This document shows, in pieces, positions 28,753-36,202 of a stretch of 37,416 nucleotides of DNA. The stretch comes from an uncultured Oscillospiraceae bacterium (GTDB lineage Bacteria; Bacillota; Clostridia; Oscillospirales; Oscillospiraceae), in the NCBI GenBank assembly GCA_949935795.1, contig CATLFX010000026.1:1-37416 (forward strand), read 5' to 3'. The notes under the pieces are model-generated. The model saw nothing but the letters and a program-made list of their open reading frames with translations, was not told the DNA's origin and made no database searches. The position numbers were made by a program, and so were the translations under genes. Every line of letters begins with the position of its first letter. The stretch's first letter is position 1.

Positions 28753-29697
28753 GTGAGGCTGAGTTTGGAGAAACAAAAAAAACTGGCCTATGTGGCCAGG
28801 CGATACTACCTGGACGACCAAAAGCAAAGCGATATCGCCCGGGAATTGGGCGTGTCCCGCCCGCTGGTCAGCCGGATGCTGTCCGAAGCCCGGGAACTGG
28901 GCATTGTGGAAATCACGGTCCATGAGCCCGGGGCCCAGTCTTCCAGGCTGATGGACCGGCTGCGGCTGTCCGGGTCTATCCGGGGCGGCGTATTGGTGGA
29001 GGACGGTGAGGACAATGACGCCACCAACTGGCTGCTCTCCCAGGGGGCGGTGGAGCTGCTGGAAGAGCTGGGCGCCCGGCGGCTGGGAGTGGGCTGGGGT
29101 TACCTGATCGGCCAGCTGGTGAGCTGGCTGGAGGAAAACCCCAGGCTGGACAGCGCCGTCACTGACATCTGCCCTTTGGTGGGCAACGCCAGCATCCCCG
29201 CCCGCAATTACCAGTCCAACGAGAACGTCCGGCTGATGGCCCAGCAGCTGGGAGCCATTCCGCACTTTCTCTACCTCCCGGCCCTGCCGGAGAGCTTGGA
29301 GGAAAAACAGGTGCTGTGCTCCACTGAGGTCTACCGCCAGATCTACCAGCAGTGGGAACAGCTGGACACGGCGCTGGTCAACATTGGGGACTACCCCTCC
29401 AGCCCCGACTTTGCCTCCCTGGTCCGGTACGGCAGCCTGCTCCAGTGCCGGCGGGCCTGCGGGCGGATGCTGATCTACTATTTCAACGAGGCGGGAACGG
29501 TGATCCAGTCGGAGCAGGATTTTGCCATTCAGATTCCCATCGGCGCCCTCCGGCAGTGTCCCAATATCATCGGGGTATGCTCCGCCAACACCAGCGCAAA
29601 GGCATTGGCGGGGGCCCTGAGGACCGGGCTGTTCACCCATCTGGTGGCGCGGGCGGACCTGGTGAAAGCGCTGCTGGAAGAAAATCATCATTTGTAA
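28753..29697 (+). CDS. SorC/DeoR-family sugar-responsive regulator
   Basis: The regulator has an N-terminal helix-turn-helix (ARRYYLDDQKQSDIARELGVSRPLVSRMLSEARELGIVEI) and a C-terminal sugar-binding domain of the SorC type (about residues 60-314, with LGVGWG and GVCSANTSAKALAGALRTGLFTHLV). I place the start at GTG 28753 (314 residues), because AAGGAG at 28740-28745 lies 7 bp before it. The ATG at 28732 lies before that site and lacks one of its own. The natural ligand is probably a phosphorylated sugar of the rhamnose or dihydroxyacetone routes. It lies after rhaD and before dhaL and probably controls both. Confidence 0.88.
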   Translation: MRLSLEKQKKLAYVARRYYLDDQKQSDIARELGVSRPLVSRMLSEARELGIVEITVHEPGAQSSRLMDRLRLSGSIRGGVLVEDGEDNDATNWLLSQGAVELLEELGARRLGVGWGYLIGQLVSWLEENPRLDSAVTDICPLVGNASIPARNYQSNENVRLMAQQLGAIPHFLYLPALPESLEEKQVLCSTEVYRQIYQQWEQLDTALVNIGDYPSSPDFASLVRYGSLLQCRRACGRMLIYYFNEAGTVIQSEQDFAIQIPIGALRQCPNIIGVCSANTSAKALAGALRTGLFTHLVARADLVKALLEENHHL

Positions 29698-29729
29698 CTC
29701 CCCGAACTGCATGGGCGGTTCGGGGAGTT
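29696..29729 (+). terminator. Hairpin after the SorC regulator
   Basis: The 12-bp stem AACTCCCCGAAC/GTTCGGGGAGTT (29696-29707, 29718-29729) is followed only by AATTTCTT. It overlaps the regulator stop and is probably a weak terminator. Confidence 0.65.
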
Positions 29730-29799
29730 AATTTCTTGTGAATTTTGTATAGTTTGCCCGGGGAAAAACTGTATAAAACAGGAAAAATGTCTCAGAGAA

Positions 29800-29849
29800 T
29801 TGACTTATGTTACACAATGTGATATTGTTGCCGCACGGACGTAACATAA
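29800..29849 (+). promoter_or_regulatory. dhaLK promoter with a SorC-type operator
   Basis: TTGACT (29800-29805) and TATTGT (29823-29828) are spaced by 17 bp. TTATGTTAC (29805-29813) and GTAACATAA (29841-29849) form a perfect 9-bp inverted repeat with centres 36 bp apart, one arm between the promoter boxes. A near copy, ATGTAACACA, occurs just before the regulator start (28720-28729), versus ATGTTACACA here. Confidence 0.6.
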
Positions 29850-29873
29850 TAATGCGCTGGAGGTGAGACAAGC

Positions 29874-30482
29874 GTGACGAAAACCGAATTTGCGGCGCGG
29901 CTGAAGCACGCCTGCGCGTCGGTGCTGTCGGCGGAGGCCGAGCTGACGGAAATCGATTCCCGGTTCGGCGACGCCGACCACGGCCTGACCATGGCCAAAA
30001 TCGCGGGGGCTGTCAGCCGCGCGGCGGACCAGTCTGAGGGGGGCATCCGCGCTATGCTGGACGACGCGGCTATGGCCGTCATGACGCTGAACGGCGGCAG
30101 CGCGGTCCCCCTGTGGAACACCTGGCTGGATGGAATGCAGGAGGAGGCCCCGGAGGGGGATGAGATCGACGTGGCGGGCTTAAAGACCATTTTTGCCCGG
30201 GCGCTGGAGGAGCTGGACGATATGTCCGGCGCCAAGGTGGGGGACAAGACCATGATGGACGCGGTGATCCCCGCCAGCCAGGCCATCGCCGCCTATCAGG
30301 GGGACGGCGAGGACGGGCTGTTTGCCGCCGCCGCCCAGGCCGCCGCCCAGGGGGCGGAAAACAGCAGGCAGTTTGTGTCCAAGTTTGGCCGCGCCAAGAG
30401 CTACGGGGCCCAGACCATCGGCACCCCGGACGCCGGAGCGGTGTCCATGTCCTATTTCTTCCAGGGACTGGCACAGGTTTAA
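29874..30482 (+). CDS. dhaL: Dihydroxyacetone kinase subunit DhaL
   Basis: The 202-residue nucleotide-binding subunit phosphorylates dihydroxyacetone or a related keto-triose/tetrose with DhaK. The metal-binding signature GDADHGLTM near residue 37 and the ATP/ADP motif GAKVGDKTMMDAVIPASQAI near residue 119 are clear. The start is GTG after GGAGGTGAG. In this operon dhaL comes before dhaK. No DhaM phosphocarrier is present, so it may use ATP directly or a DhaM encoded elsewhere. Confidence 0.9.
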   Translation: MTKTEFAARLKHACASVLSAEAELTEIDSRFGDADHGLTMAKIAGAVSRAADQSEGGIRAMLDDAAMAVMTLNGGSAVPLWNTWLDGMQEEAPEGDEIDVAGLKTIFARALEELDDMSGAKVGDKTMMDAVIPASQAIAAYQGDGEDGLFAAAAQAAAQGAENSRQFVSKFGRAKSYGAQTIGTPDAGAVSMSYFFQGLAQV

Positions 30483-30506
30483 CATCTTGAAGGAGAGGTA
30501 TTTGGC

Positions 30507-31505
30507 ATGAAAATGAAGAAGTTTATCAACGCCCCCGAGACCATCACCGACGAGGAACTGACCGGCCTGGGGCTGGCCTGGCCCGATATCCTGGAAGTGG
30601 ACGGCCACCTGGTCGTCAGCAAGGATCTGGCGGACGCCGACCGGGTCACGATCGTCACCTACGGCGGTTCCGGCCACGAGCCCGCCCAGGCCGGGTTTGT
30701 GGGCAGGGGTATGCTGGACGTGCAGGCGGTGGGAGACATCTTTGCCGCCCCCAACGGCCAGCTGGTGTTTGACGCCATGAAGCTGGCCGACAAGGGCCAC
30801 GGCGTGCTGCTGCTTACCCTGAACTACGCGGGAGACCAGCTGGCGGGCAAGCAGGCCATGAAGCTGGCCAAAAAGGCCGGGATGAACGTCCGCCAGGTGG
30901 TCACCGGCGAGGAGACCCAGTACGACCCCAACGGCGAGGACAACAGGCGGGGTCTGGCCGGGGCGGTGGCCCTGTACCATATCGCGGCGGCCGCGGCCCG
31001 GGAGGGCAAAAGCCTGGACGAGGTGGCCGCCATCGCCCAGCGCTATGCCGACAGCATGGCCTCCATCACCGTCAAGTCCACCGACGCCACCCACCCCCAG
31101 AACGGCATGTCCTTCGGCGACCTGGGCGAGACCGACCTGATGGAGATCGGCGCAGGCCAGCACGGCGAGGGCGGCGGCGTCCGGGTGCCCATGATGTCCT
31201 CCAAAGATACCGTGGCCGCGGTGGCGGACGTCCTGTGCAAAAAGCTGGAGCTGAAGGCCGGGGATAAGGCGTTTGTCATGATTAACGGCTGCGGCGCTAC
31301 CACGATGATGGAGATGCTGGTGCTGTTCAAGGACACCGTGGAATTTCTCAAGGCCAAGGGCGTGGAGGTCGCGGCCAGCATGGTGGGCGAAATCCTCACC
31401 GTGCAGGAGGCGGGCGGCTTCCAGATGAACATCGCCAAGTGGGACGAGGAATTCATCCGCCTGTGGGGCGCGCCCTGCCACACCCCCGCCTACAGCAAGG
31501 AGTGA
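30507..31505 (+). CDS. dhaK: Dihydroxyacetone kinase subunit DhaK
   Basis: The 332-residue subunit binds dihydroxyacetone covalently through a histidine. GGSGHEP holds His57, and the attachment His219 lies in GAGQHGEGG, both within one residue of E. coli DhaK (56 and 218). The domains and length are standard. AAGGAG precedes the ATG, 24 bp after dhaL. With rhaD producing dihydroxyacetone phosphate, this pair would recover free dihydroxyacetone or act on a related ketose formed in the same route. The exact substrate is not certain. Confidence 0.9.
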   Translation: MKMKKFINAPETITDEELTGLGLAWPDILEVDGHLVVSKDLADADRVTIVTYGGSGHEPAQAGFVGRGMLDVQAVGDIFAAPNGQLVFDAMKLADKGHGVLLLTLNYAGDQLAGKQAMKLAKKAGMNVRQVVTGEETQYDPNGEDNRRGLAGAVALYHIAAAAAREGKSLDEVAAIAQRYADSMASITVKSTDATHPQNGMSFGDLGETDLMEIGAGQHGEGGGVRVPMMSSKDTVAAVADVLCKKLELKAGDKAFVMINGCGATTMMEMLVLFKDTVEFLKAKGVEVAASMVGEILTVQEAGGFQMNIAKWDEEFIRLWGAPCHTPAYSKE

Positions 31506-31562
31506 ACCGCGCCCCCCGGCCGCCAGTACACAGGCTGTGCCTGTCATGAAGGAGGAAATAAT

Positions 31563-31886
31563 ATGTCCGCTGAATATATGCACATCGGAATTCCCATCAC
31601 CAACCGCAAGCCCAACATGGTCTACAACGAGGGGGCCAAGTTCTGGGTGAGCCATGTGGACGACTACGACTACAAAATTGAGTATTTGAAATTTGAGGAG
31701 GGCACCCCCTTCCCTGAGGAGATCCACCGCCGCCCCCACGTGGCGTACAAAGTGGACGATCTGGAAAAGTATATCGCCGACGCGGACAGCGTGATCTGCG
31801 GCCCCATGGAGGCCAACGAAAAGGGCGACCGGCTGGCTTTTGTCCGGAAGGACGGCGCGATCCTGGAGTTGTACCAGGAGGCGTGA
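31563..31886 (+). CDS. VOC-family (glyoxalase-like) protein
   Basis: The 107-residue single-domain VOC protein begins MSAEYMHIGIPI, where His7 is a possible metal ligand. It has RRPHVAYKVDDL in the middle and ends AILELYQEA, where the Glu would complete the metal site. It could bind or isomerise a small sugar or keto-acid in the dha/rha route, or detoxify methylglyoxal derived from dihydroxyacetone phosphate; neither is shown. AAGGAGG precedes the ATG. It is the last gene before a strong terminator. Confidence 0.75.
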   Translation: MSAEYMHIGIPITNRKPNMVYNEGAKFWVSHVDDYDYKIEYLKFEEGTPFPEEIHRRPHVAYKVDDLEKYIADADSVICGPMEANEKGDRLAFVRKDGAILELYQEA

Positions 31887-31922
31887 CGGAGCCGGCGAAA
31901 AGTTCTTTTTTACAAATGAGGC

Positions 31923-31956
31923 GGCCCCGGGATTGCTCCCGGGGCCGGTCCTTTTT
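31923..31956 (+). terminator. Terminator of the dhaL-dhaK-VOC operon
   Basis: The 10-bp stem GGCCCCGGGA/TCCCGGGGCC (31923-31932, 31937-31946), loop TTGC, is followed by GGTCCTTTTT. It closes the catabolic block. Confidence 0.9.
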
Positions 31957-31966
31957 GACCGCATGT

Positions 31967-32164
31967 TCAATCGATAGGCCGCAGTTCCAGTTTCTGATCT
32001 TGATAAAGTGAATTGTTCAATATCTCCGCATCATCGCCGGCAAACGCCCGCGCAGCGTCCTGATCGCTTTGCAGACGCCACATAAACCACGCGGTCACAT
32101 AGCCGTTCGGAGTGTAAAGAACTTCATTGTGAACAATGCCAATGATTTTTAGCACTTTTTTCAT
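31967..32164 (-). pseudogene. Internally deleted alpha/beta-hydrolase remnant
   Basis: A 65-residue open frame starts MKKVLKIIGI after a good GGAGG site. It continues at once into VHNEVLYTPNGYVTAWFMWRLQSDQDAARAFAGDDAEILNNSLYQDQ, which resembles the C-terminal end of dienelactone-type alpha/beta hydrolases. The nucleophile elbow, the acid and most of the fold are missing. The most economical reading is an internal deletion that joined the first codons (hydrophobic start) to the last 55. It faces away from a TetR gene, also broken, so the pair decayed together. The GC content is lower than that of flanking genes. Confidence 0.6.
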
Positions 32165-32210
32165 TCCCGTTCCTCCATGATGAATCAAACAGAACATTCA
32201 AAAGCCCCGC

Positions 32211-32264
32211 TTGACAAGTCTGCGGCGGTCTGATACTATCTTTCCGCATTGATACTTTAGTATC
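32211..32264 (+). promoter_or_regulatory. tetR promoter with GATACT operators
   Basis: TTGACA (32211-32216) and TACTAT (32234-32239) have a 17-bp spacer. GATACT occurs at 32232-32237 and in the palindrome GATACT-tt-AGTATC (32251-32264). Further sites GATACG (32329) and AGTATC (32347) occur before the gene. This looks like TetR autoregulation and former control of the divergent hydrolase. Confidence 0.7.
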
Positions 32265-32364
32265 TAACAAATATTTTAATAGCTTCATTCCGGCGTGTCA
32301 ACATGGTTTGCATGACAGAGCGGCAAATGATACGATTGCGCAGAAAAGTATCGGGAGTGGTGAA

Positions 32365-32945
32365 ATGGGAGCGGCAAAGCCGAGCGATTACTTGAAAGAA
32401 TGTATCGCGGACGCCATCATTGTCTTAATTAAGGAGAAGCCGATTGAAAAGATTTCTGTCGATGAAATCGTCAAAAAAGCGGGGGTGGGACGCGCGACAT
32501 ATTTTCGCGCGTTCCATTCAAAAAGAGAGGCGGTGACGTTCAAATTCATTAAAATGTGGGAACAGTACTGCGAGTTAAACGACGTAAGGGTGCGGGACAG
32601 TTTTGATTTGAACAACGCGCGTCACTTTTTTGCGTACAATTATTCCATACGGCACATTCTTGAAATTGTATACCAGGCGGGTCTCCAGGACGCAATTCAC
32701 GAGTCTTTTTACAGAATTGTTCTGACAATGGAGCACAGGTCAGATGCCCCGAAACTGTACCGGGAAAAATTCTATGCCCATGGCCTGTACGGACTTTTGG
32801 ACGAATGGGTCAAGCGGGGATTCAGCGAAACACCCGACGAAATGGCTCAATTATCGTGCAGATTGTTTCGACCCCTTACTCGGATATCGCCGCTGATTTG
32901 CAGGGGCAGAGCCAGAAGGGTGATATTGTCACAGAACAGGAGTGA
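32365..32945 (+). pseudogene. TetR-family regulator with a frameshift near its end
   Basis: The start at ATG 32365 (GGGAGTGG upstream) gives a typical TetR helix-turn-helix: KPIEKISVDEIVKKAGVGRATYFRAFHSKREAVTFKFI. The frame is good to about residue 160 (PDEMA), then turns into an Arg-rich sequence unlike a TetR end. In the next frame from 32847 the sequence SIIVQIVSTPYSDIAADL continues to a stop at 32943-32945, making about 194 residues. One base has been lost near 32842-32847. It is either a real mutation or an assembly error. The unshifted frame runs on into the thioredoxin gene, giving a false fusion of 330 codons. Confidence 0.75.
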
Positions 32946-32994
32946 AATTTCGGCTATCATAAGGCCATCATATAACAAAAAGGAGACAGAGAAT

Positions 32995-33300
32995 ATGTCC
33001 GCAATCAATATCAGCTCAGCCAATTTTTCCACGGAAGTCATGAACTCCGACCGCCCCGTTCTGCTGGATTTCTGGGCCCCCTGGTGCGGCCCCTGCCGCA
33101 TGGTGGGCCCCATTGTTGAGGAGATCGCGGCGGAACGCTCCGACATCAAGGTGGGCAAGGTCAACGTGGACGAAGAGCCGGAGCTGGCCCGGCAGTTCGG
33201 CGTGTCCAGCATTCCCACCCTGGTGGTGATGAAGGAGGGCAGGATCACAAACCAGGCCATGGGCGCCCGGCCCAAAAGCCAGATCCTGGCCCTGCTGTAA
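32995..33300 (+). CDS. trxA: Thioredoxin
   Basis: The 101-residue thioredoxin has the WCGPC active site at residues 30-34 (LLDFWAPWCGPCRMVGPIVEEI), followed by VNVDEEPELARQFGVSSIPTLVVMKEG with the cis-Pro. It reduces protein disulfides. AAAGGAG lies 12 bp before the ATG. It precedes a CoA-disulfide reductase gene, so both likely serve a low-molecular thiol and oxidative stress function. The upstream open frame joins it to tetR only because of the frameshift there. Confidence 0.93.
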   Translation: MSAINISSANFSTEVMNSDRPVLLDFWAPWCGPCRMVGPIVEEIAAERSDIKVGKVNVDEEPELARQFGVSSIPTLVVMKEGRITNQAMGARPKSQILALL

Positions 33301-33310
33301 GGGGACCGCC

Positions 33311-33379
33311 ATGGGATTCTTTATCAACGCAAAAAACATGGGCGGCATTGCCGCCCGCAAGGGAAAGGTGGAACGCTGA
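33311..33379 (+). CDS. Possible 22-residue leader peptide between trxA and the CoA-disulfide reductase
   Basis: A short open frame MGFFINAKNMGGIAARKGKVER begins at 33311 and ends TGA one base before the ATG of the next gene. It has a GGGGA site 6 bp before its ATG. It could couple translation from trxA to the reductase, be a remnant, or be chance. No family is recognised. Confidence 0.3.
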   Translation: MGFFINAKNMGGIAARKGKVER

Positions 33380-33380
33380 T

Positions 33381-35072
33381 ATGAAAATCGTGATTGTCGG
33401 CGGCGTGGCGGGAGGGGCCACGGCGGCGGCCCGCCTGCGCCGGCTGGATGAACAGGCGGAGATCGTGGTCTTTGAACGGTCGGGGTACGTCTCCTACGCC
33501 AACTGCGGCCTGCCCTACTACATCGGCGGGGTCATTGAGGACCCCGAGGACCTGACCCTCCAGACGCCGGAGAGCTTCTTTGCCCGCTTCCGGGTGGATA
33601 TGCGGGTGCGCTGCGAGGTCACCGCCATCCATCCGGACAAAAAGACCGTGGCCGTCAAAAACCTGGAGACGGGCGAGGAGTTTGAGGAGCGCTACGACAA
33701 ACTCATCCTCTCCCCCGGCGCCAAGCCCACCCAGCCCCGGCTCCCCGGCGCGGGCCTGGAAAAGCTCTTCACCCTGCGGACCGTAGAGGACACTTTCCGC
33801 ATCAAGGACTACATCCGGGCCCATCGTCCCAGGTCCGCCGTGCTGGCGGGGGGCGGCTTCATCGGCCTGGAGCTGGCGGAAAACCTGCGGGAGCTGGGCA
33901 TGGAGGTCACCATCGTCCAGCGGCCCCGGCAGCTCATGAACCCCTTCGATCCGGACATGGCGGCCTTTATCCACGGCGAGGTACGGCGGCATGGCGTCCG
34001 GCTGGCCCTGGGCCGCACTGTGGAGGGCTTCGCGGAGCGGGACGGCGGTGTGGATGTGCTGCTGAAGGACGAAGAGCCGCTTCACGCCGACATGGTGGTG
34101 CTGGCCATCGGCGTCACCCCGGACACCGCCCTGGCGAAGGCGGCGGGGCTGGAGCTGGGCCTCAAGGGCAGCATCGTGGTCAACGACCGGATGGAGACCT
34201 CTATCCCCGGCATATACGCCGTGGGGGACGCCGTCCAGGTGAAGCACTACGTCACCGGGCAGGACGCGGTGATCTCCCTGGCCGGTCCCGCCAACAAGCA
34301 GGGCCGGATTGCGGCGGACAACATCTGCGGCGGGGACAGCCGCTATCCGGGCAGTCAGGGGAGCTCCGTCATCAAGGTGTTCGACCTCACGGCGGCCTCC
34401 ACCGGCGTCAACGAGACCAACGCCGCAAAGGCCGGCCTGGACGTGGACGCGGTGGTCCTCTCCCCCATGAGCCACGCGGGCTACTACCCCGGCGGAAAGC
34501 TGATGACCATGAAGGTGGTTTTTGAAAAGGGAACCTTCCGCCTCCTGGGGGCGCAGATCGTGGGCTACGAAGGGGTGGATAAGCGCATCGACGTGTTGTC
34601 CGCCGCCATCCATGCCGGGCTGACGGCCATCCAGCTGAAGGAGCTGGACCTGGCCTACGCGCCGCCCTACTCCTCCGCCAAGGACCCGGTCAATATGGCG
34701 GGCTTCATGGCCGAGAACCTGGCCCGGGGCGTCGTGAAGCAGTTCCGCCTGGAGGAACTGGGCCGTCTGCCCCGGGACGGCAGCGTGACGCTGCTGGACG
34801 CCCGGACGGCGGAGGAATACGCCCGGGGCCATATCGAGGGGTTCCGAAACATCCCCGTGGACGAACTCCGGGAGCGGCTGGGCGAGGTAAAGCGGGGCAG
34901 GCCGGTGTACGTCATCTGCCAGAGCGGCCTGCGCAGCTATATCGCCTGCCGCATTCTGGCCGGGCACGGATATGAATCCTACAATTTCTCCGGCGGCTTC
35001 CGGTTCTATGACGCGGTGATGAACGACCGCCGCCTGATCGAGCGGGCCGCGGCCTGCGGGATGGACCAATAA
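33381..35072 (+). CDS. CoA-disulfide reductase fused to a rhodanese domain
   Basis: The 563-residue flavoprotein has an N-terminal FAD loop (IVGGVAGGATAAARLRRL) and the single redox Cys42 in SYANCGLPYYIGG, typical of CoA-disulfide reductase rather than a two-Cys reductase. An NAD-binding loop (VLAGGGFIGLELAENL) and the pyridine-nucleotide disulfide dimerisation domain follow. A C-terminal rhodanese domain (about residues 470-555) has Cys513 in CQSGLRS. Such fusions reduce CoA disulfide, polysulfide or persulfides with NAD(P)H. GGAAAGG precedes the ATG. It is co-transcribed with trxA. Confidence 0.93.
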   Translation: MKIVIVGGVAGGATAAARLRRLDEQAEIVVFERSGYVSYANCGLPYYIGGVIEDPEDLTLQTPESFFARFRVDMRVRCEVTAIHPDKKTVAVKNLETGEEFEERYDKLILSPGAKPTQPRLPGAGLEKLFTLRTVEDTFRIKDYIRAHRPRSAVLAGGGFIGLELAENLRELGMEVTIVQRPRQLMNPFDPDMAAFIHGEVRRHGVRLALGRTVEGFAERDGGVDVLLKDEEPLHADMVVLAIGVTPDTALAKAAGLELGLKGSIVVNDRMETSIPGIYAVGDAVQVKHYVTGQDAVISLAGPANKQGRIAADNICGGDSRYPGSQGSSVIKVFDLTAASTGVNETNAAKAGLDVDAVVLSPMSHAGYYPGGKLMTMKVVFEKGTFRLLGAQIVGYEGVDKRIDVLSAAIHAGLTAIQLKELDLAYAPPYSSAKDPVNMAGFMAENLARGVVKQFRLEELGRLPRDGSVTLLDARTAEEYARGHIEGFRNIPVDELRERLGEVKRGRPVYVICQSGLRSYIACRILAGHGYESYNFSGGFRFYDAVMNDRRLIERAAACGMDQ

Positions 35073-35082
35073 ACTGAAAAAA

Positions 35083-35121
35083 AGCCCCTCCTCAAGCGCT
35101 ATCGAAGCTTGAGGAGGGGCT
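35083..35121. terminator. Bidirectional terminator between the reductase and the Crp/Fnr regulator
   Basis: A 15-bp stem AGCCCCTCCTCAAGC/GCTTGAGGAGGGGCT (35083-35097, 35107-35121) has T runs on both strands (A run on the left, T run on the right). It serves the convergent genes. Confidence 0.93.
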
Positions 35122-35124
35122 TTT

Positions 35125-35784
35125 TCAGGCGTCCCGCAAAGCGGCCAGCTTTTTTTCATCCAGGAGCTTGACGGTTCCCCGGGACAATTCCACCATCCCC
35201 TCGCCCTGGAAATAGCGCAGCATCCGGGTTACCACCTCCCGGTGGGTGCCCAGATGGTTGGCGATGGCCTCATGGGTGATGGACAGCCGCGCCGTCCCTT
35301 CAATGGAAGCTTCCTCCAGCAGAAAAGCGGCCACCCGCTTGTCCATGCTTTTCCACATGACCTGCTCCATGAGCCACATGACCTCGGAAAAACGGGCGGC
35401 CATGATCTCGTTGGTGTAATTTGCCGCCGGGGCGGACTCCTCCATAACGCTTTGGTACACCTCGGCGGGGATGACCCAGAGGCCGGTATCCTTCTCCGCC
35501 TCAATGGTGATGTCAAATTGGGCGCTTCGCAGGATACAGGAGGCGGAGAACAGGCAGATATCCCGGTCAAACAGGCGGTAAATGGTGATCTCCCGGCCCT
35601 CGTCCGAGAGGATGTAAGCCCGCAGCTGGCCGGACTTCACCAGCAGCAGCCCGGTGCAGTCCAGGCCGCCGTTGTGGACCACCGCGCCTTTTTTCAGCCG
35701 GCGAAAGACCAGACTGTCCAGGACGCGGCCGCGCTGAGCCTCCGACAGCTTACTCCATATGGGGAAGCAGTCCTGAAACTCCAT
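35125..35784 (-). CDS. Crp/Fnr-family transcriptional regulator
   Basis: The 219-residue protein has a cyclic-nucleotide-binding-type beta barrel (VVHNGGLDCTGLLLVKSGQLRAYILSDEGREITIYRL) and a C-terminal winged helix (TRLSITHEAIANHLGTHREVVTRMLRYFQGEGMVELSRGTVKLLD). Cysteines in DICLFSASCIL may sense redox state or a ligand; there is no N-terminal four-Cys cluster of the Fnr type. The start is ATG at 35784. It is the last gene of the DUF134-desulfoferrodoxin operon, 8 bp after desulfoferrodoxin, so it probably controls the oxidative or sulfur response. Confidence 0.9.
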   Translation of the reverse strand: MEFQDCFPIWSKLSEAQRGRVLDSLVFRRLKKGAVVHNGGLDCTGLLLVKSGQLRAYILSDEGREITIYRLFDRDICLFSASCILRSAQFDITIEAEKDTGLWVIPAEVYQSVMEESAPAANYTNEIMAARFSEVMWLMEQVMWKSMDKRVAAFLLEEASIEGTARLSITHEAIANHLGTHREVVTRMLRYFQGEGMVELSRGTVKLLDEKKLAALRDA

Positions 35785-35792
35785 GGTCCGGG

Positions 35793-36167
35793 TTACGCCT
35801 TCCAGAGGCTGTGCAGGTTGCAGTAGGCGTAGACGGCCTCCACCTCGTCCCCGTCGCACAGGGCGAAGCAGGCGGCGGGCGCGTCCCCCGGACGCAGGAC
35901 CTTGCGCTGGTTCCCCTGCCTGGTCTGGAGGGAGATCCACTCGATGTAGTGTTCCGGCAGCATGGGGTGGTCCACGGAGCCGACGCGCACCTTGACCAGA
36001 TTGCCCTCCACCTGATACACAGGGATGTGCTTTTCCGCGGCGGCCTCTGTGGCGCCGGGGACGATCTCCGTCATTTTCTGCCCGCAGCACATCACCGGGA
36101 CGCCGGCGTCTTTGACCATCGTGATGATGTTGCCGCAGTGCCCGCAGATATAAAATTTTTGTTCCAT
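35793..36167 (-). CDS. dfx: Desulfoferrodoxin (superoxide reductase)
   Basis: The 124-residue protein reduces superoxide to peroxide without releasing oxygen, suited to anaerobes. The N-terminal desulforedoxin-type site has Cys8, Cys11, Cys27 and Cys28 (CGHC ... CC). The catalytic iron site has His47, His67, His73, Cys116 and His119. The EKH motif with the catalytic Lys46 is present. So both iron centres are complete. The start is ATG 36167, just after GGAGGAACAACATT; longer frames lack a site. It is the middle gene of a three-gene minus-strand operon. Confidence 0.95.
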   Translation of the reverse strand: MEQKFYICGHCGNIITMVKDAGVPVMCCGQKMTEIVPGATEAAAEKHIPVYQVEGNLVKVRVGSVDHPMLPEHYIEWISLQTRQGNQRKVLRPGDAPAACFALCDGDEVEAVYAYCNLHSLWKA

Positions 36168-36202
36168 AATGTTGTTCCTCCTAACTTTATTGAGCGCGGC
36201 GG

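Noticed and set aside
30180..31970. Long minus-strand open frame opposite dhaL-dhaK-VOC
   Set aside because: It mirrors dhaK with a repetitive His/Gly-rich translation, while the plus-strand genes carry complete active sites.
32302..32313. Copy of the ACATGGTTTGC arm seen at 11-21
   Set aside because: An 11-base match alone is weak evidence; there is no partner arm or shared flank.
32308..33300. Genuine TetR-thioredoxin fusion protein
   Set aside because: The TetR end continues in another frame and trxA has its own start signals, so a frameshift is more likely.
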